Below are positions 41,922-51,264 of a stretch of 64,000 bases of DNA, one piece after another. Where the stretch lies: the NCBI GenBank assembly GCA_026134085.1, contig JAOQIN010000006.1, forward strand, positions 1-64,000, in the 5' to 3' direction. Numbering within the stretch: position 1 is the first letter of the stretch; each line of letters begins with the position of its first letter. The position numbers were made by a program, and so were the translations under genes. Under the pieces are notes generated by a model that worked only from the letters and a program-made list of their open reading frames with translations, was not told where the DNA came from and made no database searches. The stretch comes from Candidatus Methanoxibalbensis ujae (GTDB taxonomy: Archaea > Halobacteriota > Syntropharchaeia > Alkanophagales > Methanospirareceae).

Positions 41922-42614
41922 ATGTTGAGTGTTTTGACAGATCCAAATGATTTTTTCGAGAGGCGAATGGAGAGAGAGGAGCGTTTGGGAATTCCAGCGT
42001 TCATTGTTCTGCTGGGTGGTGCGCTGGGCGGTGTCAGCACATTTCTGATAATGAGTGTGCTTGTGGAAAGTTTGAGCGAGATTCAGGCGATGTCTGAGGT
42101 GGCATATGGTGCATTCGTGTCCGTGATGACATATGGCTCGCTTTTCTCAGCAGTGATTATTTCTCTCATCATGTGGCTTGTTGTCGCTGCTGTTTTTTAT
42201 GGAATTTCCGCGATTTTCGGAGGAAAAGGCTCTTTCAAGCGCATGCTTGAGTTCGTAGGCTACGGATGTATCCCCATGATATTTGGAGGAATCGTCGCAA
42301 TTGCAGTCACCCTCCAGCTTGTTCAGACGCTCACACCTCCTCAAATTCCCGCAGGAGCCTCCCCTGAGGAACTCTCTCAAATCATTCAGGAATGGTCCAT
42401 TGATGTGGCGAGGCAGCCTCTCTCTCAGCTTTCCTCCGCTCTGAGCATAATCTTCACGATATGGTGTGCGAACATATGGATTTTCGCGGTCAAGCACGCT
42501 CGTGGCATAACGACAAAAAATGCACTGCTCACAGTCGGAATTCCTGTAGGCGCTTACATCGCTTATGCTCTCTGGCAACTGTTGGGAGTGCTCGTGTCAG
42601 CAAGCGCATTATAA
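41922..42614 (+). CDS. Yip1-domain integral membrane protein
   Basis: 230 residues with five hydrophobic helices. The N-terminus LTDPNDFFERRMEREERL is the cytosolic lead-in of Yip1/YIPF-like archaeal proteins, and FKRMLEFVGYGCIPMIFGGI is their conserved helix. Function in archaea is unknown. GAGGAGAAG precedes the ATG. The stop TAA overlaps a possible start of the next gene, so the two are coupled. Confidence 0.8.
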   Translation: MLSVLTDPNDFFERRMEREERLGIPAFIVLLGGALGGVSTFLIMSVLVESLSEIQAMSEVAYGAFVSVMTYGSLFSAVIISLIMWLVVAAVFYGISAIFGGKGSFKRMLEFVGYGCIPMIFGGIVAIAVTLQLVQTLTPPQIPAGASPEELSQIIQEWSIDVARQPLSQLSSALSIIFTIWCANIWIFAVKHARGITTKNALLTVGIPVGAYIAYALWQLLGVLVSASAL

Positions 42615-42655
42615 TGAGAGACATGACTGTGGGAGGAATGGTGGGAGGGAGGCAT

Positions 42656-43834
42656 ATGAGATTTGGTTTTTTTATCTTTTGTTTTGTGATTTTGATTTTT
42701 TGTTTTGTGATTCTCAGCTCGGCTGAAGGTTTTTCCGCTTCTGAGGAGGAAGCACATTTGCTTTCTGTCGTCTCGTGCGAGATGCACCCCGCGGTCTTCA
42801 TGCCCCGTGATGTCGGAACAATCACAGTCACGCTCGCTGCTGCTGGAGAGGCTGCGGGGGAGGGTGGTGTCGAAATAGAATCCGTGTATCTGTTGGGAAG
42901 AGATGTGAAAGTGCTGAGCGGACCTTATCTCAACATAGGCAGAATCGCTCCGGGCGAGTGCATGAACATCACATTCACAGTCAGAGCACCTTTCAATGAT
43001 GGCATTTACTACCCGAAGCTTCTCATTGAGACGGGAAGCGGCGATGTTCTCAGATATTCATTCCCCTTCCGTGTGGATGGTGCTGCGGTGCGCATGGCAG
43101 TTGCGGACATTCCCGAGGATATCATAATCAATGAGCGCACATCATTGAAGATTGCAGTCGGCAATGAGCGCCCCAACAGCGTCAGAGGCGTGATGATAAA
43201 AGCAGAAATCACGAAAGGCAGCGGCGAGGTGGTGCCATCTGAAATGTTCATAGGCACACTCGCACCCGACGACAGGAAAACCCTCTCCCTGAATTTCACC
43301 CCTCTCACGGAAGGAGCACACACACTTCTCCTCACACTCTCCTTCAAGAACGGCATGAACACGCACACATCAACACTGAGCGTTCATCTGAATGTCTCCT
43401 CCCAAAATAAGCGCCCTGATATAATCATTTCAGGCATTGAGTATGAGTCCGATCACAACACTCTCAGGATCACAGGCGACATAAGCAACGCAGGACTTTC
43501 AGCGGCGAGGGGAGTTGTCGTGCGTGTGGGCGATGGGGAGGGATTTGAGGCTGTTTATCCATATCCCTCCTACTTTGTTGGCTCGCTGAATCCTGATGAC
43601 TTCAGCAGTTTTGAGCTCAATGTCCGCGTTTTTAAAAATAAAACAACAATTCCAATAGAGATAGAGTTCAAGGATGAGGATGGAAACACATTCAGAAGGA
43701 CGGAATATGTGCGAATAAATGGTTCAGAGACGCAGAAACCATCAGCAGAAACTTCCCCCATTCTCAGTGTCGTCCTGCTTATCGCAGTTTTTGTGGTTGT
43801 GATATCCATTATATACTCGTGGAGGAAGCGGTGA
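42656..43834 (+). CDS. Secreted/anchored protein with CARDB-like repeats, partner of the ABC transporter
   Basis: N-terminal signal (RFGFFIFCFVILIFCFVILSSAEG), two or three beta-sandwich regions of CARDB/NEW3 type (NITFTVRAPFNDGIYYPKLL; NAGLSAARGVVVRVG), and a C-terminal helix VVLLIAVFVVVISIIY before RKR. It is thus fixed in the membrane with its body outside. The stop is one base from the ABC ATPase ATG, a typical arrangement for archaeal MacB-like sets, where this protein may be the extracytoplasmic adaptor. An in-frame ATG at 42614 overlaps the Yip1 stop; GGGAGG before 42656 supports the later one. Confidence 0.75.
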   Translation: MRFGFFIFCFVILIFCFVILSSAEGFSASEEEAHLLSVVSCEMHPAVFMPRDVGTITVTLAAAGEAAGEGGVEIESVYLLGRDVKVLSGPYLNIGRIAPGECMNITFTVRAPFNDGIYYPKLLIETGSGDVLRYSFPFRVDGAAVRMAVADIPEDIIINERTSLKIAVGNERPNSVRGVMIKAEITKGSGEVVPSEMFIGTLAPDDRKTLSLNFTPLTEGAHTLLLTLSFKNGMNTHTSTLSVHLNVSSQNKRPDIIISGIEYESDHNTLRITGDISNAGLSAARGVVVRVGDGEGFEAVYPYPSYFVGSLNPDDFSSFELNVRVFKNKTTIPIEIEFKDEDGNTFRRTEYVRINGSETQKPSAETSPILSVVLLIAVFVVVISIIYSWRKR

Positions 43835-43835
43835 A

Positions 43836-44549
43836 ATGCGCAATAAGTATGCGGTTCGCCTGGATAATGTCACAAAAATATACAGGATGGGCAGAGGAAG
43901 CGTGAAGGCGCTTGACAGCGTGAGCTTGAGTTTTCTCACAGGCGATTTCGTGTCCATAATGGGCCCTTCAGGCTCCGGAAAATCAACACTGCTCAATATC
44001 ATAGGATGTCTGGACATTCCCACAAGCGGAGAAGTCTATATTGCCGGAGAAAATGTGAGCAAACTTGGCGAAAAAGAGCGAACAAAGATAAGAAGGGATA
44101 AAATAGGTTTTGTCTTTCAGCACTTCAACCTTATTCCCACGCTCACAGCACTTGAAAACATTGCATTTCCCATGCTGCTGCGCGGAGAACACAGATATGA
44201 GGAGCGGAGCAGGGAGCTTCTGAGAGCAGTTGGGCTCGATGAAGAGCTGGGAGAGCATAAGCCTGCGGAGCTGAGCGGAGGAGAGCAGCAGAGAGTTGCG
44301 ATAGCCCGTGCGCTTGCGAATGATCCTGAAATTATACTCGCAGATGAGCCAACGGGAAATCTCGACACGAAGACGAGCATGGAAATCATGGAACTCCTCG
44401 CAGCGCTGAACAGGAGGGGAAAGACAGTAGTCGTGGTTACGCATGACCCACTCGTTGCTGAATTCACAAAGAGAACATTGCGCATGCTTGATGGCAGAAT
44501 CCTCACAGACATCACGGACATCACAGACAGAATCACCGCAGCACGCTGA
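43836..44549 (+). CDS. ABC transporter ATP-binding protein, MacB/LolD type
   Basis: 237 residues with all motifs: GPSGSGKST (Walker A), Q-loop FVFQHFNLIPTLTALENIAFPML, LSGGEQQRVAIARAL (signature), IILADEPTGNLD (Walker B and D-loop) and VVVVTHD (H-loop). The FNLIP.LTA.EN phrase is that of the MacB/LolD/FtsE class, which works mechanically on extracytoplasmic partners. Followed 14 bases later by its FtsX-type permease. The tail repeats TDITDITDRIT. Confidence 0.93.
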   Translation: MRNKYAVRLDNVTKIYRMGRGSVKALDSVSLSFLTGDFVSIMGPSGSGKSTLLNIIGCLDIPTSGEVYIAGENVSKLGEKERTKIRRDKIGFVFQHFNLIPTLTALENIAFPMLLRGEHRYEERSRELLRAVGLDEELGEHKPAELSGGEQQRVAIARALANDPEIILADEPTGNLDTKTSMEIMELLAALNRRGKTVVVVTHDPLVAEFTKRTLRMLDGRILTDITDITDRITAAR

Positions 44550-44562
44550 TATATGCGTGGAA

Positions 44563-45699
44563 ATGAGAGCGGTTTTCCTGCGTTTCGCCATTCGCAACCT
44601 TGCCAGGCACAAATTGCGCTCTTCTCTCGCAGTTGTCGGTATTGTAATTGGCGTCCTTGCAATTTCATCGCTCGGCATCTTCGGGAACAGCATAAAACTT
44701 TCTTTCTCAGAGGCATTTTCAGCAGTTGGAAACGAGCTGGTCATATATCCGCGGAGTGAAAGCATGATTTCAGAGAAAATTCTGCGAGAAGTTGAGCGGG
44801 CAGCAGGTGCGGGAAGCGATGTCATACCTTTAAGACAGAAATATGTGCGAATCAATGATGTGCGAATCAATGGGCGAGTCGCTTTTTACGGGTTGAGATG
44901 CGAAGACATACCGTTGCTCGTCGATATAGAGAGAGGACGTGCTCCAAAACGAAGCGCTTCTGAGTGTCTTATAGGCGCAAAACTCGCATCAGACCACGAC
45001 ATGAAAGTTGGAAATCGCATGCATGCAGAAACATATGAGCTCAGAATCACAGGTATCCTCAAAGAGCGAGGAATAGGCTTTGATATAAATCCAGATGAGG
45101 CTGTTATCATTGATATGAAAACATTTGAGCGCATGTTCAACATTTCAAAATACAATTATCTCATAGTGCGCGTTGATAGCATTGAAAATGTTGAAAAAGT
45201 CAAGGAATCTATTGAAAAAAGGCTGAATAAGAGAGAGGAAAAAGTATCAGTGCTTGATTTAAGACGTTTAATGGAGACTTTTGAAGAAGCATTTGCAAAA
45301 ATATCAGTATTTCTGCTTGGAATTGGTGCTATTTCGCTTGTTGTAGCTGGTGTAAGCATTCTTAATGTGATGACCATGTCTGTTGTTGAGCGGACCAAGG
45401 AGATAGGCATCATGAGGGCGATAGGCACTTCTCGTATCGGGGTCATGTGTATGTTTCTCTACGAATCATTACTTCTTGGTCTTGCGGGCAGTGCGATCGG
45501 TGGCGTCCTGAGCTTCGGCGGCGGCTTCCTCATTCTCTCCTTCTGGATGCAGAAGACTTCATATCTTCTCGCTCCTTCTTCCATTTTGTGCATAATCTTC
45601 GGAATCTCTTTCGGCATCGCAACAAGTGTCCTCTCAGGTCTCTATCCCGCATGGAGGGCGTCAATGCTCAGTCCCATAGATGCGTTGAAATATGAGTGA
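44563..45699 (+). CDS. ABC transporter permease, MacB/FtsX type
   Basis: 378 residues. First helix IRNLARHKLRSSLAVVGIVIGVLAISSLGIFG, a large external domain (about residues 40-245), then three helices starting VFLLGIGAISLVVAGVSILNVM and ending in LYPAWRASMLSPIDALKYE, the standard MacB/FtsX C-terminus. ERTKEIGIMRAIG is the coupling segment. ATG 44563 is right after the ATPase gene; the longer upstream frame overlaps it and is not used. Confidence 0.92.
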   Translation: MRAVFLRFAIRNLARHKLRSSLAVVGIVIGVLAISSLGIFGNSIKLSFSEAFSAVGNELVIYPRSESMISEKILREVERAAGAGSDVIPLRQKYVRINDVRINGRVAFYGLRCEDIPLLVDIERGRAPKRSASECLIGAKLASDHDMKVGNRMHAETYELRITGILKERGIGFDINPDEAVIIDMKTFERMFNISKYNYLIVRVDSIENVEKVKESIEKRLNKREEKVSVLDLRRLMETFEEAFAKISVFLLGIGAISLVVAGVSILNVMTMSVVERTKEIGIMRAIGTSRIGVMCMFLYESLLLGLAGSAIGGVLSFGGGFLILSFWMQKTSYLLAPSSILCIIFGISFGIATSVLSGLYPAWRASMLSPIDALKYE

Positions 45700-45735
45700 T
45701 TAGTGATGAGTGTTCTGGAGAACTGAGGATGAACT

Positions 45736-46698
45736 ATGCTGACGGAAGTAATGCTTGTCCTGATATCAATGATTGCGCTATGGCTCGGCGCGAGGCTGAC
45801 TGTTGACAATGCATCCCGCATCGCAAAATCAATGGGCATATCAGAGGTCATAATAGGGCTCACGGTCGTCGCGTTTGGAACATCGGCACCTGAATTCGCC
45901 GTCAGCATAGGAGCGGCTCTGAAGGGATACTCCTCCATATCCGTTGCGAACATCGTTGGCTCAAACATATTCAATCTCGGATTCATACTTGGAGGCATTG
46001 CAGTCATCACACACATAAAAACAACGAGAGAAATGGTGTATCGCGATTGCATGTTTCTCGCAATCACGACATTACTCCTCTCTTTTTTCCTGTATGACCT
46101 TGAACTGTCGCAGATAGAAGGTGCATTCCTCTTCTTATTGCTCTTCCTGTATCTATGTTATCTTCTCAAAAAGAGGAAAGCGGAAGTGAGAGGATTGGAG
46201 GAAGTGGAGAATGATGAAGAAAGCAGCGCAGGTGATGGAAGTGATGACAGCATCGCTCAAATCACAGGAAGTGCAGCTCTGCTGATATGCGGTCTGTCAG
46301 CAGTTGTCACGGGCTCGCATTTCCTCGTTGAATCAGCACGCACGCTTGCAAGAGCGGCTGGAATCTCAGAATGGATAGTCGGCGTCACGATAGTTGCAGC
46401 AGGAACTTCAGCACCAGAATTCGTCACTTCGCTCGTCGCCGCATTGAAAGGACACCACGAAATTTCTGCTGGAACACTCATAGGAAGTGACATATTCAAC
46501 TGCGTGGGCGTTCTCGGTCTGGCAGGCATGATACGTCCGCTGATTGTTGTGCCTCACGCAAGGGTGAGTGTTTGCATGCTCTCGCTGATGGTGTTCCTCA
46601 TACTCGTGTTCATGCGAACTGGCTGGAAGCTCTCAAGAGCTGAGGGGGCGTTCCTGCTCTCAATCGCAATCATACGCTGGATATTTGATCTCACATGA
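45736..46698 (+). CDS. Sodium/calcium exchanger family protein (CaCA, YrbG type)
   Basis: 320 residues, ten helices in two inverted halves. The alpha repeats are VVAFGTSAPEFAVSIGAALKGYSSISVANIVGSNIFN and VAAGTSAPEFVTSLVAALKGHHEISAGTLIGSDIFN, each with the acidic Glu and the GS.IFN motif that bind Na+ and Ca2+. An acidic loop (EEVENDEESSAGDGSDDS) joins the halves. It is on the same strand as the MacB-like set but 36 bases separate. Confidence 0.92.
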   Translation: MLTEVMLVLISMIALWLGARLTVDNASRIAKSMGISEVIIGLTVVAFGTSAPEFAVSIGAALKGYSSISVANIVGSNIFNLGFILGGIAVITHIKTTREMVYRDCMFLAITTLLLSFFLYDLELSQIEGAFLFLLLFLYLCYLLKKRKAEVRGLEEVENDEESSAGDGSDDSIAQITGSAALLICGLSAVVTGSHFLVESARTLARAAGISEWIVGVTIVAAGTSAPEFVTSLVAALKGHHEISAGTLIGSDIFNCVGVLGLAGMIRPLIVVPHARVSVCMLSLMVFLILVFMRTGWKLSRAEGAFLLSIAIIRWIFDLT

Positions 46699-47278
46699 AA
46701 ATAGACATGAGTTGGAGAGCTGTTCACATGAAAACTCACAGACTCACAGACTCACGGGCATGTCCGAATAAGCATAAAACAAAATAAATAATTTTTATGG
46801 TGACGGTATAGAAAACTGATTGAGTTACTGAATGAATTTGACATTGAAAGGAATAAAATCATCCAGATGGTTTATCAGGGAATGCATTGACAGCCTATTC
46901 CTTAAGTGCCTGGTGTGAGGTTGAAGAAACCATTCTTGATAAAATAGAATATCGTTCATTAAATGAAAGCATTGGAGAAAGGAGCCTGGTTGAGTCTTCA
47001 GCTCTTTCAAACAGGGAGCCGAGATTTTTTGCTCCATAACAGTCAAGGAAGAGAGAGGAAGAGTTTGGAAGTTTGAGGAGCTATGGCTGGAACAGGTCCT
47101 GCAGGATGTTCGCTCAACATGGTGAGGTGGTGTTATCAGAACACGTCGGACTCACAAACACAAACACAAACCGCTTGACGGGGGGAGTGGTGAACCTCCC
47201 GATCGGTCAGAAAATTGACACTCAGGATGAAAATTGGCCCTCATCATTCTCCTTTCCGCGAGGCGATATGATGCTGTT
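46699..47278. other. Unexplained intergenic region
   Basis: About 580 bases with no convincing gene. Tandem ACTCACAG occurs near 46736-46753. Short frames such as LLNEFDIERNKIIQMVYQGM (46823-46885) look protein-like but are cut by stops, so decayed coding DNA is possible; I could not name it. Confidence 0.35.
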
Positions 47279-48928
47279 TCAACTGCTGACGCGTTTTATC
47301 CATATGATCTCCTCATATAGGGGAACATGCAGATGATAATCTGCGACATTCGCCTTTATTCCTATGTTATGAATGCCGCTCGTCATTGGTATCCATGTGA
47401 TGTTCATGCATCCCGGTATAACACCGTCAGCTATTGCATATTCGTCAACGATCACTGAATAATTGCCTTCCTTTCCGAAGGAGGATACATGCATTCCGAC
47501 GGGCGACCCTATGTATGAGGGCTGTGGCTTGCTGAGCGTGATTCCGAAATGAAGAATCACATCGACAGAAACATAAGGGAAGTGCGTTTTACGCTCTTCA
47601 CCGTCTTTGAAGTATGATGTATATGAGTCCTCTGACACCACATTCACGGTTTTTTCACCGTGCACCTCTATGCTGCATCCTGATGTTGATTCTGTGATGT
47701 CCGGTGCGACATCATCAAATGAAACTGAAGGCAGCACATCAAACTCAACACACCATGATCTGTTCTCATCGTTCAGATCGCCAACGAACCATTGCACTGT
47801 GTTTTCAGTTGATATGTCAGGAGCAACAGATGCGTTTCCAATGTATGTGACATTTGATGGCGGCACATAGACAACACGAACATTCTTTGCGGTCTCTTTT
47901 ATCTCCGTCACTATCTGATTGTATATCTCCACGAGGTCGTTGCTGTCAGGAGCAAAGTAGTAGTGGTCCTCTGATGTTGCGATCTCCTGCAATGTCTCTT
48001 CGTCCGCATCGCTTCCGAAACCTATCGCGTATATTATGATGCCCTCCGATTTTGCAGCATCAGCTGCCTTCAATGCAGCAATTCTCGCCGTCTGACTTCT
48101 GTCGGGAACCCAGTCGCTCGGCATGTATGCGAGGAGCGAATCGGGCTCTACAGGCGCCATGGTCGCAATGCCGTCCGACATAAGCACTATTACTTTCAAG
48201 TGGCTTGCATTTCCGGACTCATTGAACATTTTCCTCGCCGCATTTATACCACCTGCTATGTTCGTCCCTCCTCTGGCTCTGTAACTGCTCACAGTATTAT
48301 GCAGCAGTGCTTTATCTCTCGTGAAAACAGCATCTATATTTGCGTCTGAATATCCGTTACCATAGTAATCGTGATACTGCGAGGGACTGCATTTTGAAGT
48401 ATCGTTGAAACATTCATATGGATGAAAGGGAGATGATCCGTTGACCTCCTGTTCAACCCATCTGTCCCATGTATCCTCGCTGTACAGCCTGTCGGCATTG
48501 CTGAATGAAGCCAGTCCTATGTACATATCGTCTGACGCAAGGTCAATGAATGTGTGAAGTGCTTCTTTCGCCGCGTCTATCTTTCCGTCTCTGTTCATAC
48601 TCCCTGAAAGGTCAGTGACAAGAACAACATCCACTCCCCTGTATTCAGTGTCTGAGATCGTTGATTCAACACATAACCTCACCCTCACGCCACTTCCAAT
48701 ATCCGCCTCAGGTGGCATCACAGACGCGTTGACCGTGATGTTCCCGTCCCCCCCACCTCCATCAGTGAGAACCGCCGAGGATGGCGTCACAGCGATCAAT
48801 GATATCACAATTATAATCATGACAGGTGCAACAGCGGAAAACGCCGCCGACAAACGGCGCCCCTCACTCCCGCGGGCAAATCCCACAAAACACCTCATCA
48901 AAAAACCTGTTTTTCCCCTCATCATCAC
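47279..48928 (-). CDS. Secreted von Willebrand factor A domain protein
   Basis: 549 residues. Signal region (VAPVMIIIVISLIAVTPSSAV), then a vWA domain from VDVVLVTDLSGSMNRDG (MIDAS DxSxS) through GGTNIAGGINAA (MIDAS Thr) to VLMSDG (MIDAS Asp), with a large Tyr/Asp/Asn-rich insert after the first strand. C-terminal beta-rich region (Ig-like, DUF11/CARDB-like) without a membrane anchor or PGF-CTERM. Many N-x-S/T sites. Likely a cell-surface adhesion or binding protein. Minus-strand TATA-like AAGATATTTGATAAAATATTG is just upstream. Confidence 0.85.
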   Translation of the reverse strand: MMMRGKTGFLMRCFVGFARGSEGRRLSAAFSAVAPVMIIIVISLIAVTPSSAVLTDGGGGDGNITVNASVMPPEADIGSGVRVRLCVESTISDTEYRGVDVVLVTDLSGSMNRDGKIDAAKEALHTFIDLASDDMYIGLASFSNADRLYSEDTWDRWVEQEVNGSSPFHPYECFNDTSKCSPSQYHDYYGNGYSDANIDAVFTRDKALLHNTVSSYRARGGTNIAGGINAARKMFNESGNASHLKVIVLMSDGIATMAPVEPDSLLAYMPSDWVPDRSQTARIAALKAADAAKSEGIIIYAIGFGSDADEETLQEIATSEDHYYFAPDSNDLVEIYNQIVTEIKETAKNVRVVYVPPSNVTYIGNASVAPDISTENTVQWFVGDLNDENRSWCVEFDVLPSVSFDDVAPDITESTSGCSIEVHGEKTVNVVSEDSYTSYFKDGEERKTHFPYVSVDVILHFGITLSKPQPSYIGSPVGMHVSSFGKEGNYSVIVDEYAIADGVIPGCMNITWIPMTSGIHNIGIKANVADYHLHVPLYEEIIWIKRVSS

Positions 48929-49090
48929 AATATTTTATCAAATATCTTATAAATAGCTTTCTATTAACAATAATATCACCTTAGCTGGAGGAAATAGTTA
49001 AATTATTTTTGAGAGTTTGAATCAGTTTCTTGTTGGAATAGGAGTTTAATTGTGAAATCGAATTGCGAACATTGGAAAATATAATGTAAA

Positions 49091-49327
49091 ATGTTCAAAA
49101 TAATGAGAATAATAAGCAGAATATCGGATCTGGATGGGTTGCTTGCGGTCTCCGAGGCATGGCGCATAGCGAGGGCGGGCGATCTCAGAGGCGGGATCAG
49201 AGAGAACCATTGGCTGCGCTGTCACACTCGCTCCTCATCCAATGCAGTTCAAGCTCAGCAAAAGCGGGTAGATGAGGGAGCACAAATAGAGGAAATGGAG
49301 GAAATGGAGGAGAGGAGAAAAAAATGA
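49091..49327 (+). CDS. Doubtful small ORF before rtcA
   Basis: 78 residues overlapping the rtcA start by ATGA. The N-terminal RISDLDGLLAVSEAWRIARAGDLRGGIRENHW looks protein-like; the end is a Glu-Met repeat (EEMEEMEERRKK) from a GGAAATGGA tandem that also supplies the rtcA ribosome site. No family likeness; may be chance or a remnant. Confidence 0.25.
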   Translation: MFKIMRIISRISDLDGLLAVSEAWRIARAGDLRGGIRENHWLRCHTRSSSNAVQAQQKRVDEGAQIEEMEEMEERRKK

Positions 49328-50424
49328 TAGAGATTGACGGCTCTTTCGGGGAGGGAGGAGGTCAGATAATAAGAACAGCGGTTGCGCTATCCGCAATCAC
49401 CGGTGAGGAAGTGGAGATATACAACATAAGAGCGAATCGTCCTAATCCCGGGCTTCAGGCACAGCATTTGAATGCGGTTAAGACTGTTGCTGAGATGACG
49501 AATGCGAATGTTGAGGGCTTGAAACTGCGCTCAAAACGCCTGAGATTCTCGCCAGAGAGTCCGGAAGCGTTGAAAAAGGATATTGATATAGGAACTGCGG
49601 GCAGCATAACTCTGTTGCTTCAGTGCGTTGTTCCAGTTGCGTTATTTGCCAATGGGACAACTGAACTGACAGTAAGGGGGGGAACTGATGTGAGGTGGTC
49701 GCCTCCGATAGACTTTTATCGCTTTCTATTTGTGAGAGCGATTTCTGAGATGGGGTGTGATGTTGAGATTTCGCTTATAAAGCGGGGATATTATCCGAGG
49801 GGTGGCGGTGTTGTTCGCGTGCGTGTGAAGCCTGTGCGGAAGTTGAGCGGTTTCTTCGTGATGGAAGAGACCGTCAATGATGTGAGGGGAATCTCCCACT
49901 GCCGTGGATTGCCCGCGCATGTCGCATCCCGTCAGGCAAATTCCGCAAGAGAGATACTCAGTGAGCACGGATACCGCACCGACATTCTTGTGGAGACCTC
50001 CGATGAGAATGGCGGAGGACTCAGTGAGAGCGATGGTTATGGTGGTGGAAGCGTTGATAGGAGCGTCAGAGGGATGAGCGGGAGCAGAAAAAGAAAAAGT
50101 AAGGAAGGAGTGGGGAGCGGAATCACGCTTTGGCGAAATTACAAGAGTGGAAGTGCGCTTGGAGAGCCCGGAAAGCCAGCTGAAGAAGTGGGGAGAGATG
50201 CGGCATTCTCTCTTCTACGCGAATTGGAATCAGAATCAACAGTTGATGTGCATCTTGCGGACCAGCTCATACCGTATATCGCACTTTCAGATGAACATTC
50301 AGCATTCAAAGTTCGTGAGATAACAGGACATCTTCGCACGAATATATACATTGTGGAGAAGTTCCTGCAAAAGAAAATCAGCATAAAAAAGGAGGAGAGT
50401 TTCATCATTGAATGTTGTGACTGA
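49324..50424 (+). CDS. rtcA: RNA 3'-terminal phosphate cyclase
   Basis: Converts RNA 3'-phosphate to 2',3'-cyclic phosphate with ATP. MIEIDGSFGEGGGQIIRTAVALSAITG and NIRANRPNPGLQAQHL are the family's substrate-binding motifs; FYLRFxxx-type PRGGGVVRVRVKPV and HLADQLIPYIAL (with the His nucleophile of the HxxDQ motif) follow. A Gly/Ser/Arg/Lys-rich insert (about residues 225-265) interrupts the later region. 366 residues, slightly longer than usual 340. Confidence 0.94.
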   Translation: MIEIDGSFGEGGGQIIRTAVALSAITGEEVEIYNIRANRPNPGLQAQHLNAVKTVAEMTNANVEGLKLRSKRLRFSPESPEALKKDIDIGTAGSITLLLQCVVPVALFANGTTELTVRGGTDVRWSPPIDFYRFLFVRAISEMGCDVEISLIKRGYYPRGGGVVRVRVKPVRKLSGFFVMEETVNDVRGISHCRGLPAHVASRQANSAREILSEHGYRTDILVETSDENGGGLSESDGYGGGSVDRSVRGMSGSRKRKSKEGVGSGITLWRNYKSGSALGEPGKPAEEVGRDAAFSLLRELESESTVDVHLADQLIPYIALSDEHSAFKVREITGHLRTNIYIVEKFLQKKISIKKEESFIIECCD

Positions 50425-50505
50425 ACATGGCTGTCCTCAACAGAAACAATTTTGACAAACAGCTGGCGGCAGGTGGACGCCAATGTGGCGTCAATGTGGT
50501 GAGTG

Positions 50506-51207
50506 TTATTCCTCAATGACCTTCACACCGAACTCCCGCATGAAAAAGGCGATCCCCTCCTCACGCGTTATCATATGTTTTCTCGGCAGTTTTCTGCGCT
50601 GTATCCTGCGATATTTTATTCTGAATCCTGCTCTTTTGAGCGATACTGAGACATCCATCCCCAGTATTCCGACAGCGGGATCGTATGGGATGCCGAGGTC
50701 TGTGTGCTCCTCAATTCCGAACGAGAGATTGCCAAAATTGTCAAACTGGCTCTCATAAATGCGGTTCTGTATCCTGAACACATCTCTCAAAAATTTCACC
50801 GCACGCTCCTTCCGCAGTGTCACCTTGCAGCCTATTGGCTCTCCTCTCTTTATGCCAAAGGGTTGAATTGTGCGCTTTGCAAGAGTCTCAACAGGCTTCT
50901 GACCTGTTATGCGCTCAAGTATTTTTTCAGCATTCTTCAACTTCTCACCGCTCTGCCCGACACCTATGTTTATGACAACCTTGTCTATCTCAACCCGTCT
51001 CATGGGATTCTCCTCCCTGCCCGCCTTCCTCTCAGCAGCTCTCTCATCGCTCACTTTCTCATCTTTCTGCTTCTCGCGCTCCTCAGCCTCCGCTGTGAGC
51101 TCCTCTGTGTCTTCAACAATCTCTTCAGCCTCTCTCTCAATTTCTTCATCAGACCCAATTTCCGCTGCATTCTCTTCTGAGACAGAGCTTCCTGCTTCTT
51201 CCGTCAT
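50506..51207 (-). CDS. rpl5: Ribosomal protein L5 with acidic N-terminal extension
   Basis: The core begins NPMRRVEIDKVVINIGVGQSGEKLKNAEKILERITGQKP and runs to the end as ordinary archaeal L5 (5S rRNA binding). Before it comes a 68-80 residue, almost wholly acidic region (SEENAAEIGSDEEIEREAEE...) without stops. The start at 51207 or 51243 lies within about 60 bases of the rps4e stop, normal operon spacing, whereas a start at MRRVEI (51003) would leave a 260-base gap, so the extension is probably real. Confidence 0.92.
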   Translation of the reverse strand: MTEEAGSSVSEENAAEIGSDEEIEREAEEIVEDTEELTAEAEEREKQKDEKVSDERAAERKAGREENPMRRVEIDKVVINIGVGQSGEKLKNAEKILERITGQKPVETLAKRTIQPFGIKRGEPIGCKVTLRKERAVKFLRDVFRIQNRIYESQFDNFGNLSFGIEEHTDLGIPYDPAVGILGMDVSVSLKRAGFRIKYRRIQRRKLPRKHMITREEGIAFFMREFGVKVIEE

Positions 51208-51264
51208 CTTCCCATCTCCCTCCTCAGCGAGTTGCGCAAACATCCGCTCAGCACATCACGCATG

